A DNA stretch of 64,000 nt from Fictibacillus enclensis (GTDB lineage Bacteria > Bacillota > Bacilli > Bacillales > Fictibacillaceae), in the NCBI RefSeq assembly GCF_001457035.1, contig NZ_KQ758618.1, positions 868,001 to 932,000 on the forward strand, given 5' to 3'. This document shows, piece after piece, positions 19,285-29,228 of the stretch (positions within the stretch are counted from its first letter, which is position 1; each line of letters opens with the position of its first letter). The notes under the pieces were generated by a model. It did not search any database and was not told the origin of the DNA. It saw only the letters and a list, made by a program, of their open reading frames with translations. The position numbers were made by a program, and so were the translations under genes.

Positions 19285-21465
19285 ATGACGATAGAAGAAG
19301 TATTAAAAAATGCAGAAAGCTATCTTTCCCAGGAAGATATTGAATTCTTGCGAAAAGCTTACGAATATGCAAAGGATGCACACGAAGGCCAATTCCGCAA
19401 ATCGGGAGAGCCGTACATTCAGCATCCAGTTGAAGTGGCTGGTATTCTGGTCGATCTTCAAATGGACCCAGTCACAGTGGCTGCGGGTTTTCTTCATGAT
19501 GTGGTGGAAGATACACCTATAACGCTGAAGGATATCAGCGACCGGTTTAATGAAGAAGTAGCCATGCTTGTTGATGGAGTCACCAAGCTGAAGAAAATCA
19601 AGTTTAAGTCAAAAGAAGAACAGCAAGCCGAAAATCACCGAAAAATGTTCGTAGCAATGGCCCAGGATATTCGCTGTATTTTGATTAAACTAGCAGACCG
19701 CCTGCACAATATGCGCACATTGAAGCATATGCCAAAAGAGAAACAGATTCAAAAAGCAAATGAAACCCTTGAAATTTTTGCGCCCCTGGCCCACAGGCTT
19801 GGTATCTCTACCATTAAGTGGGAGCTTGAAGATGTTTCATTGCGGTATCTGAATCCACAGCAGTACTACAGGATTGTAAACCTGATGAAGCAAAAGAGAG
19901 CGGAACGTGAGCAATATGTCGAAGAAGTGATGAGTGAGATCAACAGCCGTTTGTCAGAAGTGCAGATCAAAGCTGACATTTCAGGACGGCCAAAGCACAT
20001 CTACAGCATTTACAGAAAAATGGTCAAGCAGAACAAACAGTTTAATGAAATCTACGATCTGCTTGCGGTCAGGGTAATTGTACACAACATCAAAGACTGC
20101 TATGCAGCTTTGGGTATCATCCATACGGCATGGAAGCCTATGCCCGGGCGTTTCAAAGATTATATTGCGATGCCAAAAGCCAATATGTATCAATCTCTTC
20201 ATACAACGGTTATCGGTCCAAAAGGCGATCCGCTTGAAGTGCAAATCCGTACCAGTGAAATGCATCGTGTGGCAGAATACGGGATTGCCGCCCACTGGGC
20301 ATACAAGGAAGGCTCCAAGAAAGCCCCGGTTAACACGTTTGAAAATAAGTTAACCTGGTTCCGCGAAATTTTGGAGTGGCAGAATGATGTGGCAGATGCG
20401 GAAGAGTTCATGGAATCACTGAAAGTGGATCTTTTCTCGGATATGGTGTTTGTCTTTACTCCAAAAGGGGATGTAATTGAGCTTCCTGCAGGCTCCGTGC
20501 CGCTGGACTTTGCCTACCGGATCCATACAGAGATCGGAAACCGGTGTATAGGTGCGAAGGTCAACGGAAAAATGGTGACGCTTGATTACAAGCTGAAGAC
20601 CGGCGACATTATTGAGATCATGACGAGTAAGCATTCCTACGGACCAAGTCAGGACTGGCTCAAGATTACGCAAAGCTCACACGCGAAAAATAAGATCCGG
20701 CAGTTTTTCAAACGGGAACGCCGGGAGGAGAACGTAGCCAAAGGCAAGGAATTGATAGAGAAGGAAGTTATTGGCCGCGGATTTGACCTTAAAGATGTTT
20801 TCACACAAGAAAACATTCAAACGGTTATCAGAAAGTACAATTTTTCGAACGAGGAAGATATGTATGCCGCTGTCGGATACAACGGCATAACTGGAGCCCA
20901 AATTGCAACAAGACTGACTGATAAGCTTCGCCGGAAAAAAGATCAGGAACAGGAAAACAAGCAGCTTCTTGATGTGATTTCGGAATCCAAAAGTCTGCCG
21001 GCACCCAAGAAAACCGACTCAGGCATTGTTGTCAAAGGCATTGACAACCTTCTGATCCGTCTTTCCAAATGCTGCAATCCTGTGCCGGGGGACGAAATTG
21101 TAGGCTATATTACAAAAGGCAGGGGTGTTTCCGTACATCGCATGGATTGTGTGAATGTAACGACCGGAGATGCTCAGGTCAGACTGCTGCCAGTAGAATG
21201 GGAAGGCAGCATTGAAAAACCGAAAAACTATAATGTGGATATTGAAATCAACGGGTTTGACCGCCGGGGTCTACTGAACGAGGTCCTTCATGCTGTAGGC
21301 GAAACAAAAACCAATATTACTGCTGTTTCGGGAAGATCCGACAGAAACAAGATGGCGACGATCAGTATGTCCATTTCCATACAGAATGTGAACCATCTGC
21401 AAAAGGTAGTCGAACGGATCAAACAAATTCCCGATATATACGCGGTACGCCGTGTCATGCAATAA
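19285..21465 (+). CDS. relA: Bifunctional (p)ppGpp synthetase/hydrolase
   Basis: Controls the stringent response. The 726-residue protein has an N-terminal HD hydrolase domain ([12 protein letters not shown], about 72-83, so hydrolysis-competent), the synthetase domain ([40 protein letters not shown]), a TGS domain ([22 protein letters not shown]), the Zn-finger-like region ([29 protein letters not shown] in part) and a C-terminal ACT domain. ATG 19285 is preferred to GTG 19276 because AGGTGA sits 7 nt before it. Followed closely by dtd. Confidence 0.96.
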   Translation: MTIEEVLKNAESYLSQEDIEFLRKAYEYAKDAHEGQFRKSGEPYIQHPVEVAGILVDLQMDPVTVAAGFLHDVVEDTPITLKDISDRFNEEVAMLVDGVTKLKKIKFKSKEEQQAENHRKMFVAMAQDIRCILIKLADRLHNMRTLKHMPKEKQIQKANETLEIFAPLAHRLGISTIKWELEDVSLRYLNPQQYYRIVNLMKQKRAEREQYVEEVMSEINSRLSEVQIKADISGRPKHIYSIYRKMVKQNKQFNEIYDLLAVRVIVHNIKDCYAALGIIHTAWKPMPGRFKDYIAMPKANMYQSLHTTVIGPKGDPLEVQIRTSEMHRVAEYGIAAHWAYKEGSKKAPVNTFENKLTWFREILEWQNDVADAEEFMESLKVDLFSDMVFVFTPKGDVIELPAGSVPLDFAYRIHTEIGNRCIGAKVNGKMVTLDYKLKTGDIIEIMTSKHSYGPSQDWLKITQSSHAKNKIRQFFKRERREENVAKGKELIEKEVIGRGFDLKDVFTQENIQTVIRKYNFSNEEDMYAAVGYNGITGAQIATRLTDKLRRKKDQEQENKQLLDVISESKSLPAPKKTDSGIVVKGIDNLLIRLSKCCNPVPGDEIVGYITKGRGVSVHRMDCVNVTTGDAQVRLLPVEWEGSIEKPKNYNVDIEINGFDRRGLLNEVLHAVGETKTNITAVSGRSDRNKMATISMSISIQNVNHLQKVVERIKQIPDIYAVRRVMQ

Positions 21466-21484
21466 AGAAACAAAGGAGAGCGAC

Positions 21485-21928
21485 ATGCGAATAGTTTTAC
21501 AGCGGGTAACAGAGGCTTCTGTTACCGTAGACGAAAAAGTCGTGGGCCAAATTGGCCACGGCTTGTTGCTCCTTGTCGGAGTAACGCATGGAGACACAGA
21601 AAAGGATGCGGAATTTCTTGCTGAAAAAGCGGCCAATCTTCGGATTTTTGAAGATCAACAGAAAAAAATGAATCTCTCGTTGCTCGATGTCGGGGGATCT
21701 ATTTTATCCGTTTCGCAATTTACCTTGTACGGTGACTGCAAAAAGGGAAGGCGGCCCAACTTTATGAATGCTGCCAAACCTGACCAGGCCAGAACGCTGT
21801 ATGAGACGTTTAACGGAATGCTCAAGGAAAAAGGCATTACGGTTGAAACCGGCATTTTTGGGGCGATCATGGACGTGACGTTTACGAACAGCGGCCCTGT
21901 CACTCTGATCCTCGACAGCATGGAATAA
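21485..21928 (+). CDS. dtd: D-aminoacyl-tRNA deacylase
   Basis: Removes D-amino acids (and glycine mischarged on tRNA-Ala) from tRNAs. The 147-residue product begins [13 protein letters not shown] and has the family motifs [17 protein letters not shown] (about 79-95) and the GP motif near NSGPVTLIL at the C terminus. ATG 21485 follows AAAGGAGAG. The upstream extension of the frame into rel is not coding. rel-dtd is the conserved order. Confidence 0.95.
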   Translation: MRIVLQRVTEASVTVDEKVVGQIGHGLLLLVGVTHGDTEKDAEFLAEKAANLRIFEDQQKKMNLSLLDVGGSILSVSQFTLYGDCKKGRRPNFMNAAKPDQARTLYETFNGMLKEKGITVETGIFGAIMDVTFTNSGPVTLILDSME

Positions 21929-21941
21929 AACTTATAAAACC

Positions 21942-21974
21942 TTCACCTTTTGGAAAAGCTAAAAAAAAGGTGAA
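21942..21974 (+). repeat. Inverted repeat before the small HTH-like gene
   Basis: TTCACCTTTT (21942-21951) pairs perfectly with AAAAGGTGAA (21965-21974). No T run follows on the plus strand, so it is a poor terminator. The right arm runs into GAAAGGAAG, the ribosome site of the next ORF. Similar in content to the CACCTCTT/AAGAGGTG repeat at recJ. Confidence 0.8.
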
Positions 21975-21986
21975 AGGAAGATTTGG

Positions 21987-22160
21987 ATGCGCAACGGAGA
22001 AAAAGGAGAACATGTACATGCCCCTGTGAATCAACTGATGGGCATTGAATTTCATGATTTTATCCAAAAGGAAGCTTCATCAAGCAATATGGAACTGGCC
22101 GAGGAATTTGGAGTTCCGCTTCGCAGCGTGATCAGCCTGCGCAAGAAGATGAGGCGATAG
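21987..22160 (+). CDS. Small protein with HTH-like C-terminal segment
   Basis: A 57-codon gene from ATG 21987 to TAG 22158-22160 with GAAAGGAAG 6 nt upstream. The product starts MRNGEKGEHVHAPVNQLM and ends with NMELAEEFGVPLRSVISLRK, which looks like the two helices of a helix-turn-helix (as in sigma-factor region 4 or transposase-type HTH). No Cys. It lies between dtd and the hisS T-box; B. subtilis has a small gene (yrzK) at about the same place, so it is likely real. Function unknown. Confidence 0.7.
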   Translation: MRNGEKGEHVHAPVNQLMGIEFHDFIQKEASSSNMELAEEFGVPLRSVISLRKKMRR

Positions 22161-22190
22161 CCATTTTTGAAAAAATTTCGGAAAAAAATA

Positions 22191-22219
22191 TTGACATTGT
22201 TCTTCAGGATGCGTAAGAT
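22191..22219 (+). promoter_or_regulatory. SigA promoter of the hisS-aspS T-box transcript
   Basis: Perfect TTGACA (22191-22196), 17 bp, TAAGAT (22214-22219, 4/6). Transcription would begin near 22226, at the start of the T-box leader. Confidence 0.75.
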
Positions 22220-22225
22220 AAATAA

Positions 22226-22511
22226 CAATTCAATGAAATGACCAGTGACGGAGAAAAGTAGGTAAACCCCACATGGCCAGAGAGGAAGTGCCGCAGGCTG
22301 AGAGCACTTCTGCATGATGATTTAGTGAAAGACACTCCTGAGGTTTCAATTCGAACGGAAAATGAACCATACCCCAGTAGAGTTGGACGCATGCAGGCGT
22401 TACTTGCATTTGAGCGGAAGCGTATGCTTCAACCAGGGTGGCACCGCGGGTATGTAACTCCCGTCCCTATTATTATCACGATAATAATAGGGACGGGAGT
22501 TTTTTATTTTT
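22226..22511 (+). promoter_or_regulatory. T-box riboswitch controlling hisS-aspS
   Basis: Contains the conserved T-box AGGGTGGCACCGCGGG (22435-22450) and a terminator with a perfect 20-bp stem (22457-22476 with 22481-22500) followed by T residues. Uncharged tRNA binding would favour the antiterminator. The 3' side of Stem I near its base carries GACAC (22331-22335), which includes the His codon CAC and, overlapping it, the Asp codon GAC. This fits an operon encoding both HisRS and AspRS. Exact stem boundaries were not folded. Confidence 0.93.
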
Positions 22512-22557
22512 CTAATCAAATGAAAATGAATGATGACTGATACAAGGAGGATGGGCG

Positions 22558-23826
22558 ATGGGATATCAAATTCCAAGAGGAACACAGGATATTTTACCGG
22601 GAACCGTTGAGAAATGGCAGTATGTAGAGAACAAAGCAAGAGAGATTTGCAGCAGGTATAACTATAAGGAGATTCGGACACCAATCTTTGAACATACCGA
22701 ACTCTTTTTGAGAAGTGTCGGGGACACAACGGATATTGTCCAAAAAGAGATGTATACCTTTACGGACAGAGGAGAAAGAAGCCTTACACTTCGGCCGGAG
22801 GGAACGGCAAGCGCAGTGAGATCCTATGTGGAAAACAAACTGTTTGGGCTCCCTCATCAGCCGACCAAGCTATATTATATCGGGCCGATGTTTCGCTACG
22901 AGCGGCCCCAGGCAGGTAGATACCGTCAGTTCGTTCAGTTTGGAATCGAAGCCATGGGAAGTGACGATCCATCCATCGATGCAGAAGTAATGGCGCTGGC
23001 CATGGATGTTTATAAAGAACTTGGGTTAAAACGTCTGCGTCTGGTTCTGAACACATTGGGTGATAAAGAGAGCAGGAAAGCGCACAGAGATGCGCTCGTC
23101 GCTCATTTTGAACCACGTATCGGCGAGTTTTGCCATGATTGCCAAAACCGTCTGCAAACCAATCCCCTCAGGATTCTGGACTGTAAGAAGGACCGTGATC
23201 ACGAACTGATGAAGACGGCTCCTTCCATTCATGATTATCTGAATGAAGAATCAAGAAATTACTTTGAAACAGTAAAGTCGACGCTGACAGCGATGGGTAT
23301 TGATTTTGTGATTGATCCGACACTTGTTCGAGGATTGGATTATTACAATCATACCGCTTTTGAGATTATGAGTGATGCAGAAGGCTTTGGTGCGATTACA
23401 ACCTTAAGCGGCGGCGGCCGATACAACGGATTGGCTGAAGAAATTGGCGGACCGGCTACACCGGGAATCGGATTTGCGATGAGCCTTGAACGTTTGCTGC
23501 TGGCCCTTGATGCAGAAGGGGTTACACTTCCCATTGAAGATTCACTGGACTGCTATCTGGTCGCGATGGGAGAATCGGCAAAAGAGAAGGCACCATCCAT
23601 TCTGTATCAACTCCGTAAAGCAGGCTTGAAAGCAGACAAAGACTATATGGATAAAAAAATGAAAGCCCAGTTTAAAGCCGCAGACCGGACAAACGCCAAG
23701 TTTGTTGCCGTGCTGGGTGACGATGAACTGGCCAATGGAGTCATCTCCGTGAAAGAGATGGAATCCGGTAATCAAACTGAAGTTGAGCTTGAAGAAGTAA
23801 CACAATATATTTTGAAGCAAATTTGA
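22558..23826 (+). CDS. hisS: Histidyl-tRNA synthetase
   Basis: Class II synthetase charging tRNA-His. The 422-residue protein begins [14 protein letters not shown], has motif 2 ([20 protein letters not shown], about 112-131, split in the signature), the HisRS-specific motifs [15 protein letters not shown] (about 258-272) and [14 protein letters not shown] (about 285-298), and a C-terminal anticodon-binding domain. ACAAGGAGG precedes ATG 22558. aspS follows 14 nt after the stop. Confidence 0.97.
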   Translation: MGYQIPRGTQDILPGTVEKWQYVENKAREICSRYNYKEIRTPIFEHTELFLRSVGDTTDIVQKEMYTFTDRGERSLTLRPEGTASAVRSYVENKLFGLPHQPTKLYYIGPMFRYERPQAGRYRQFVQFGIEAMGSDDPSIDAEVMALAMDVYKELGLKRLRLVLNTLGDKESRKAHRDALVAHFEPRIGEFCHDCQNRLQTNPLRILDCKKDRDHELMKTAPSIHDYLNEESRNYFETVKSTLTAMGIDFVIDPTLVRGLDYYNHTAFEIMSDAEGFGAITTLSGGGRYNGLAEEIGGPATPGIGFAMSLERLLLALDAEGVTLPIEDSLDCYLVAMGESAKEKAPSILYQLRKAGLKADKDYMDKKMKAQFKAADRTNAKFVAVLGDDELANGVISVKEMESGNQTEVELEEVTQYILKQI

Positions 23827-23840
23827 GGAGGAGTTTCAGC

Positions 23841-25628
23841 ATGGCAGAAAGAACGCATCATTGCGGAATATTGAATGAACAGCATGTCGGAGAGGAAGTC
23901 ATCCTTAACGGATGGATGCAGAAGAGAAGAGATCTTGGAGGATTGATTTTCATTGATCTTCGCGACCGTTCGGGTCAGGTACAGGTAGTCTTCAGCCCGG
24001 AGGTGTCCAAGGAAGCGCTCGACATTGCTGAAAGAGTAAGAAGCGAATTTGTGTTGAGTGTAAAGGGGACTATTGTTTCCCGTTCGGAAGGAACCGTGAA
24101 CGAGAATGTACCAACCGGCAAAATTGAAGTTTTGGGAAAAGAACTTCAAATCATTAACAGTGCCAAAACGCCTCCATTCTCCATTTCAGAGGACAATGAC
24201 ATCAATGAAGACGTTCGCCTGAAATACCGCTATCTTGATTTAAGAAGGCCGGCCATGCAGGATACGATGAAACTCCGCTATCGCATTACAAAAACGATTC
24301 GCGATTTTCTTGATGCTCAGGAGTTTATGGAAATTGAAACACCGATGCTGACAAAGAGTACACCTGAAGGAGCACGTGACTATCTTGTGCCAAGCCGTGT
24401 GCATCCGGGTCACTTTTATGCTCTTCCTCAGTCACCGCAACTGTTTAAACAGCTTTTGATGGTTTCTGGATTTGAACGTTACTTCCAGGTTGTCCGCTGT
24501 TTCCGTGACGAGGATTTGCGCGCAGACCGTCAGCCTGAATTTACTCAAATTGACATTGAAACATCTTTCCTCGGTCAGGAAAAACTTATGGCTATGATGG
24601 AAGAATTGATGGTACAGCTTGCTCAGGAAGTCCGCAGCTTTTCGGTTCAAACGCCGCTTCCTCGTTTAACTTATGCAGAAGCGATGGACCGCTATGGATC
24701 AGACAAACCTGACACTCGTTTTGGAATGGAGCTGCTTAACGTTTCCGAGCTCGTAAAATCATGCGGTTTTAAAGTTTTCGCTTCAACAGTGGAAGGCGGC
24801 GGAGAAGTTAAGGCGCTGAATGTAAAGGGCCAAGCAGCAAACTATTCTCGTAAGGATATTGATGTTCTCACCGATTTCGTCAAGCGGTATGGAGCCAAGG
24901 GCCTTGCGTGGCTGAAGCTGGAGGAAAACGAGCTGAAAGGCCCGATCGCCAAGTTCTTCAATGAAGAAGAACAGCAGGGATTGATTCAGGCTCTTGAAGG
25001 AGAAGCCGGGGACCTGTTCCTGTTTGTGGCTGACAGCAAGCAAGTAGTGGCCGATTCTCTTGGAGCACTTCGCTTAAAACTCGGTAAGGACTTGAACCTG
25101 ATTGATGAAAGCCAGTTGAATTTCCTTTGGGTGGTAGACTTCCCGCTTGTTGAATTTGACGAAGATGCAGACCGCTATGTCGCTCTTCACCATCCATTTA
25201 CGATGCCGAAGGATGAAGATCTAGAGCTCCTTGAAAGCAATCCTGGAGAGGTTCGTGCGAAGGCCTATGACTTGGTGCTGAACGGTTATGAACTTGGCGG
25301 AGGATCTCAACGTATCTATCAAAGAGACATTCAGGAGAAAATGTTCAAAACCCTCGGATTTACAGAAGAGGCTGCAAAAAAAGAGTTTGGCTTCCTCATG
25401 GATGCCTTTGAATATGGAACGCCTCCACATGGGGGAATAGCACTTGGATTGGACCGTCTCGTCATGATTCTGGCCGGTAGGAACAACCTGCGCGACACCA
25501 TTGCTTTCCCGAAAACAGCAAGTGCCAGCGACCTTTTGACCAATGCTCCATCCACCGTCAGCGAGAAGCAATTAAACGAACTTCACCTGGCTGTAAAACT
25601 TGGTGAAGAAGCTGGACAAAAGGCATAG
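23841..25628 (+). CDS. aspS: Aspartyl-tRNA synthetase
   Basis: Class IIb synthetase of the bacterial type (595 residues; B. subtilis 592). N-terminal OB-fold ([22 protein letters not shown], about 25-46, quoted in part by position), motif 2 region [20 protein letters not shown] (about 216-235), the bacterial insertion domain and C-terminal motif 3 [19 protein letters not shown] 23841 has GAGGAGGAG upstream; the longer frame start lies inside hisS. No hairpin directly after the stop; the 6S RNA gene follows. Confidence 0.97.
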   Translation: MAERTHHCGILNEQHVGEEVILNGWMQKRRDLGGLIFIDLRDRSGQVQVVFSPEVSKEALDIAERVRSEFVLSVKGTIVSRSEGTVNENVPTGKIEVLGKELQIINSAKTPPFSISEDNDINEDVRLKYRYLDLRRPAMQDTMKLRYRITKTIRDFLDAQEFMEIETPMLTKSTPEGARDYLVPSRVHPGHFYALPQSPQLFKQLLMVSGFERYFQVVRCFRDEDLRADRQPEFTQIDIETSFLGQEKLMAMMEELMVQLAQEVRSFSVQTPLPRLTYAEAMDRYGSDKPDTRFGMELLNVSELVKSCGFKVFASTVEGGGEVKALNVKGQAANYSRKDIDVLTDFVKRYGAKGLAWLKLEENELKGPIAKFFNEEEQQGLIQALEGEAGDLFLFVADSKQVVADSLGALRLKLGKDLNLIDESQLNFLWVVDFPLVEFDEDADRYVALHHPFTMPKDEDLELLESNPGEVRAKAYDLVLNGYELGGGSQRIYQRDIQEKMFKTLGFTEEAAKKEFGFLMDAFEYGTPPHGGIALGLDRLVMILAGRNNLRDTIAFPKTASASDLLTNAPSTVSEKQLNELHLAVKLGEEAGQKA

Positions 25629-25677
25629 GAAAGAAGTTGACACTGTTAGAAAATTTAAATAATGAGGGTGTAGTCTC

Positions 25678-25706
25678 TTGTCTTACCCTATTGGATGTGA
25701 TATGAT
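25678..25706 (+). promoter_or_regulatory. SigA promoter of the 6S RNA gene
   Basis: TTGTCT (25678-25683), 17 bp, TATGAT (25701-25706), placing transcription start near 25713. A second TTGACA at 25637-25642 has no convincing -10. Confidence 0.75.
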
Positions 25707-25712
25707 TTATTC

Positions 25713-25908
25713 CAATAAGAGTCCTGATGTGTTCGTTAATACCGAATGTTTTGAGCCAACACTTTTTAATCGGGAGCTGGTGTTTTGACAAAGCGTGCAC
25801 GCCTCCTTGCAGGGGACGCATTAATTGCCGAACAGGGCACCCACCTGCGAGAGCAGGTTCAAAACTTAGGAAGTGACGGCACAGTTGGGACTCTCATCAG
25901 CATTATTT
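25713..25908 (+). ncRNA. bsrA: 6S RNA (bsrA/ssrS-type)
   Basis: The region between aspS and tcdA is where B. subtilis encodes 6S-1 RNA. The predicted transcript begins with GTCCTGATG and ends with CATCAG, which form the closing stem (CTGATG 25724-25729 with CATCAG 25895-25900), and has internal complementary stretches (for example GAGCCAACACTTTTTAATC in the 5' part). 6S RNA binds the SigA holoenzyme and serves as a template for pRNA. Ends are approximate and the central bubble was not folded. No protein ORF is evident. Confidence 0.8.
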
Positions 25909-25928
25909 AAAATGAATGTAAATAACAG

Positions 25929-25952
25929 CCCGGACGAATGTCCGGGTTTTTT
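25929..25952 (+). terminator. Terminator downstream of the 6S RNA
   Basis: CCCGGAC (25929-25935), loop GAAT, GTCCGGG (25940-25946), then six T residues. It can end read-through from aspS and the 6S precursor. Confidence 0.93.
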
Positions 25953-26098
25953 GCTGTTTTTTGGCTTTGCTTATGAATAACAGTTGTACTCATTGTAAAA
26001 ATGGGATATCCTTTTTAAGGACTAATGAAAGTGCGATTTTTGAACCTATAGGGGTTGTGCTGTGAAACAACTTCTTTTTATAGAAAGGAGAAAGTCAA

Positions 26099-26866
26099 AT
26101 GTTACATCAATTTTCCAGAAATGAGCTGGCCATCGGAGAAGACGGGCTGGCTGCTTTAAAAGGAAGTGCCGTAGGGATTCTGGGCATAGGAGGGGTAGGA
26201 TCATTTTCAGCCGAAGCGCTGGCAAGAGCAGGTATCGGCAAACTGATTCTCGTAGACAAAGATGTAGTGGATATCACTAATGTGAACCGGCAGATCCATG
26301 CGTTGCTCTCCACGGTGGGCCAATCGAAAGTAGAGCTTATGAAACAGAGGATTGCAGATATTAATCCGGAGTGCGAAGTTATCGCACTTGAAATGTTCTA
26401 TACTGAAGAAACGTACGAACAATTTTTTGACCATGATTTGGATTTTGTTGTGGATGCTTCAGATACGATTACGTACAAAGTTCATCTCGCCAAAGAGTGC
26501 CTGAATCGAAAAATACCGATCATTGCGAGTATGGGTGTGGCCAACAAGCTGGATCCAACACGGCTTCGCATCACCGATATTTCCAAAACCAGCTATGATC
26601 CAATCGCCAGGGTGGTGCGTCAGCGCCTTCGAAAAGAAGGAATCCATAAGGGAGTCACTGTTGTGTTCTCGGATGAAATTCCTGTTCAGATCAGAGAAGA
26701 AATCCGGGAGAAAATTGTGCCGGAAAATGCGCCGGGAATCAGGAAGGCAAAAATGCCTCCATCCTCAAACTCCTTTGTTCCGTCGGTTTCCGGATTGTTT
26801 ATGGCCGGACATGTTGTAAACACCTTACTTGAAAGCCATCAAATCAAGATTAACCGAATGCATTAA
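26099..26866 (+). CDS. tcdA: tRNA threonylcarbamoyladenosine dehydratase
   Basis: E1-like ThiF-family enzyme that converts t6A37 in tRNA to the cyclic form ct6A using ATP. The 255-residue product (YrvM in B. subtilis, 254) has the nucleotide-binding GIGGVGSFSAEALARAG (about 30-46), VDKDVVDITNVNRQIHAL (about 53-70) and the C-terminal FVPSVSGLFMAGHVV. AAAGGAGAAAG precedes ATG 26099. Convergent with the rsfA-family gene. Confidence 0.94.
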   Translation: MLHQFSRNELAIGEDGLAALKGSAVGILGIGGVGSFSAEALARAGIGKLILVDKDVVDITNVNRQIHALLSTVGQSKVELMKQRIADINPECEVIALEMFYTEETYEQFFDHDLDFVVDASDTITYKVHLAKECLNRKIPIIASMGVANKLDPTRLRITDISKTSYDPIARVVRQRLRKEGIHKGVTVVFSDEIPVQIREEIREKIVPENAPGIRKAKMPPSSNSFVPSVSGLFMAGHVVNTLLESHQIKINRMH

Positions 26867-26902
26867 AAAAAGAAGGGCTCACATGAGTCCTTCTTTTATT
26901 TT
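26867..26902. terminator. Bidirectional terminator between tcdA and the rsfA-family gene
   Basis: AAAAGAAGG-G-CTC / GAG-T-CCTTCTTTT around ACAT, with T-rich 3' flank on the plus strand and an A run (T on minus) on the other side. Confidence 0.88.
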
Positions 26903-27630
26903 GCAAGTTTTTCCAAGTTTCCGTTCTTATCCATGCGGAAGCTTTGGTTGTCGCCGGCATCATCCTGCAGGAGAACCATTCTTCGGGCACGATCCATGAT
27001 TTCCAGGAGTGCCTGGTAGTCTTCTTTCATTCCAGCGAATTCTTTTTCAAGTGTGTTCAGCTGCGACGACAATTTTTGGTTTTGGTGAAAAAGGTCCTCA
27101 TTCTGGCGCTTCAGGGCTGTATTTTCATCCTCTATACGCCCGCTGGCAAGACCGTTACGGTTAATATCAGAAAGATAACGAATAACTTCATCAAGCGTTA
27201 ATGACTGTTCTTGAGATTGATAGGTTGTTTGAACCTCAGGAACAACCGGCTGATAGGATGGTTCCTGCAAGGAACTTTGTATAGCCGGAGCCGTATACGG
27301 CGTTTTAAAGAACTCTTCAGGATGATATACTTCATCATCCGCAGGCTTTGGCGGTTTAACGATGGTCTTCGGCTTGTTTTGCTGTCCCTTGGCAAGGGCT
27401 CTCTGTCGTTCCTTACGCTGTTTTTTTGCAATCTTTAACGCTTGTTCGTATTTTTTACGGACAATGGCATTCCAGCGAAAGCCGACAGCAGCGCTTGTGC
27501 GTTCAAGTTTATCGCCAACCTCTTCAAAGGCATGAAGCTGTGTGCTGCCTTCTCGGACATGGCGCAATACCGTCTCGGCAAGCAGAAGATCATCTTCCTC
27601 TGACCAGGCGTCCTGTCTTATTTTCATCAT
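26896..27630 (-). CDS. RsfA-family sporulation transcription regulator
   Basis: A 244-residue protein. N-terminal Myb/SANT-like domain (RQDAWSEEDDLLLAETVLRH... SAAVGFRWNAIVRKKYEQAL, about 4-65) typical of RsfA and its paralogue YlbO, which modulate SigF/SigG-dependent genes in the forespore. A basic stretch (KKQRKERQRALAKGQQ), a Pro-rich linker and a long C-terminal coiled coil (about 165-220) follow. GGAGAGG lies upstream of the tandem ATGs. In B. subtilis this spot between tcdA and rarA has no such gene, so this copy is at a different location. Confidence 0.8.
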   Translation of the reverse strand: MMKIRQDAWSEEDDLLLAETVLRHVREGSTQLHAFEEVGDKLERTSAAVGFRWNAIVRKKYEQALKIAKKQRKERQRALAKGQQNKPKTIVKPPKPADDEVYHPEEFFKTPYTAPAIQSSLQEPSYQPVVPEVQTTYQSQEQSLTLDEVIRYLSDINRNGLASGRIEDENTALKRQNEDLFHQNQKLSSQLNTLEKEFAGMKEDYQALLEIMDRARRMVLLQDDAGDNQSFRMDKNGNLEKLAK

Positions 27631-27746
27631 ATATATCCTCTCCTTGAATCATAAAGTACGAGTTTATGTTTTCATTTTGAGCAAAAGAAGAGGATTCTAT
27701 ACGTCATTTCAAAAATTTGCTAGTTTGCCTTAACAGAGTGATAGAT

Positions 27747-29081
27747 TTAGGTTTCTTTGCGCTTCCGGTCATTAAAATAATCAAGCCGCTTCTGAATATT
27801 TTTTTCAAACCCTCTTGGTGTGGGATCATAAAATTTCTTGTTCTTTAAATGGTCAGGCAAGTATTGCTGGACCACATATCCGTCCGGGTAGTTATGAGGG
27901 TATTTATATTCCTTGCCATGTCCAAGCTCGCTCGCACCCTTGTAATGGGCATCACGCAGGTGGATGGGAACCTGGCCGCTCTTTTCATTTTTAACAGCTT
28001 GCATGGCTTTATCGATCCCCATGATGACCGTATTGCTCTTGGGAGCTGTTGCAAGGTAAACAACGGCTTCCGCCAAAGGGATGCGTGCTTCGGGCATTCC
28101 GACAAAATCCACTGCGTAGGCTGCAGCCTGTGCAACGAGAAGAGCGTTTGGATCTGCGAGTCCGATATCTTCTGCTGCATGAACGTAGATTCTTCGGGCG
28201 ATAAATCTTGGATCTTCGCCTGCATAGATCATTTTGGCCAGCCAATAAAGGGCGGCATCCGGGTCAGAACCCCGGATACTCTTGATGAATGCCGAAATCG
28301 TATCGTAATGATTATCGCCCTTCTTGTCATACTGCAGCACGCGCTGCTGAATGCTTTCTTCCGCGATCCCGAGGGTGATGCGGATTTTCCCTGATGAATC
28401 GGGTTTGGTGGTGAGTACGGCCAGTTCCAGTGCATTCAAGGCGGTCCTTGCATCACCATTTGCGACAGAGACAAGATGGGAGAGGGCGTCTTCCTCGAAC
28501 TCAATGTTGTATTTTCCGTAGCCCCTCTCGGTATTTTCGAGTGTCCGGAGAAGAACGTTGCGGATATGGTCATCGGTCAGGTGTTCAAACCGGAACAGCC
28601 TTGACCTGGACAGCAGGGCGGGATTGATTTCGAACATGGGGCTCTCTGTGGTGGCGCCGATCAGAATGACAGTGCCATCTTCCACAAAGGGAAGCAGCGC
28701 ATCCTGCTGGCTTTTATTGAACCGGTGAATTTCATCGATGAACAGAACTGTTTTCTTCTCGTCCATGACCAGCCGTTCTTTGGCTTCCCCGGTTACCCGT
28801 TTGATGTCTGCCACTCCTGATGTAACAGCATTCAACTGCTCGAAGAAGGCAGATGTGGAATTGGCAATGATTTTGGCCAGCGTGGTTTTGCCAGTGCCTG
28901 GTGGGCCAAAAAATATCATGGGTGTCAGCTGATCCGCTTCAATGGCCCGCCGCAGTAGTTTCCCTTCGCCAACAATATGGGATTGTCCGATAAATTCCTG
29001 TATGGATCGGGGGCGCATCCGGCTTGCAAGCGGCCCCATGGTTTTATTTTCATAAGATTGATGGTCACTGAATAAATCCAT
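27747..29081 (-). CDS. rarA: Replication-associated recombination protein A (RarA/MgsA AAA+ ATPase)
   Basis: Clamp-loader-like AAA+ ATPase acting at stalled forks. The 444-residue product begins with LASRMRPRSIQEFIGQ, has Walker A GPPGTGKTTLAK (about 59-70), Walker [17 protein letters not shown] (about 110-125), sensor GATTESPMFEINPALLSR and the C-terminal tetramerisation domain with KSIRGSDPDAALYWLAKM. This is YrvN of B. subtilis. GGAGGAAA lies just upstream of ATG 29081 on the minus strand. Its gene and the YczE-like gene are divergent. Confidence 0.96.
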   Translation of the reverse strand: MDLFSDHQSYENKTMGPLASRMRPRSIQEFIGQSHIVGEGKLLRRAIEADQLTPMIFFGPPGTGKTTLAKIIANSTSAFFEQLNAVTSGVADIKRVTGEAKERLVMDEKKTVLFIDEIHRFNKSQQDALLPFVEDGTVILIGATTESPMFEINPALLSRSRLFRFEHLTDDHIRNVLLRTLENTERGYGKYNIEFEEDALSHLVSVANGDARTALNALELAVLTTKPDSSGKIRITLGIAEESIQQRVLQYDKKGDNHYDTISAFIKSIRGSDPDAALYWLAKMIYAGEDPRFIARRIYVHAAEDIGLADPNALLVAQAAAYAVDFVGMPEARIPLAEAVVYLATAPKSNTVIMGIDKAMQAVKNEKSGQVPIHLRDAHYKGASELGHGKEYKYPHNYPDGYVVQQYLPDHLKNKKFYDPTPRGFEKNIQKRLDYFNDRKRKET

Positions 29082-29174
29082 AATTTCCTCCTGTACTAAT
29101 GAACCTTAACCCGTTATGACTGGTAACCAAAAGGTACTATACCGGTCATTTGAATGCAAGAATTAGCTTTTTCG

Positions 29175-29183
29175 TGCTATAAT
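29175..29183 (+). promoter_or_regulatory. Extended -10 promoter for the YczE-like gene and cymR
   Basis: TGCTATAAT (29175-29183) is a perfect extended -10. No clear -35 at 16-18 bp. Transcription would start near 29190, about 40 nt before ATG 29229. Confidence 0.6.
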
Positions 29184-29228
29184 AGTTTGGGTTTATGTGC
29201 AAAAATGGACAAACGGAAGGAAATACTA

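Noticed and set aside
25637-25665. TTGACA at 25637 as the 6S RNA promoter
   Set aside because: The -10 (TAATGA) is poor; TTGTCT-N17-TATGAT fits the RNA 5' end better.
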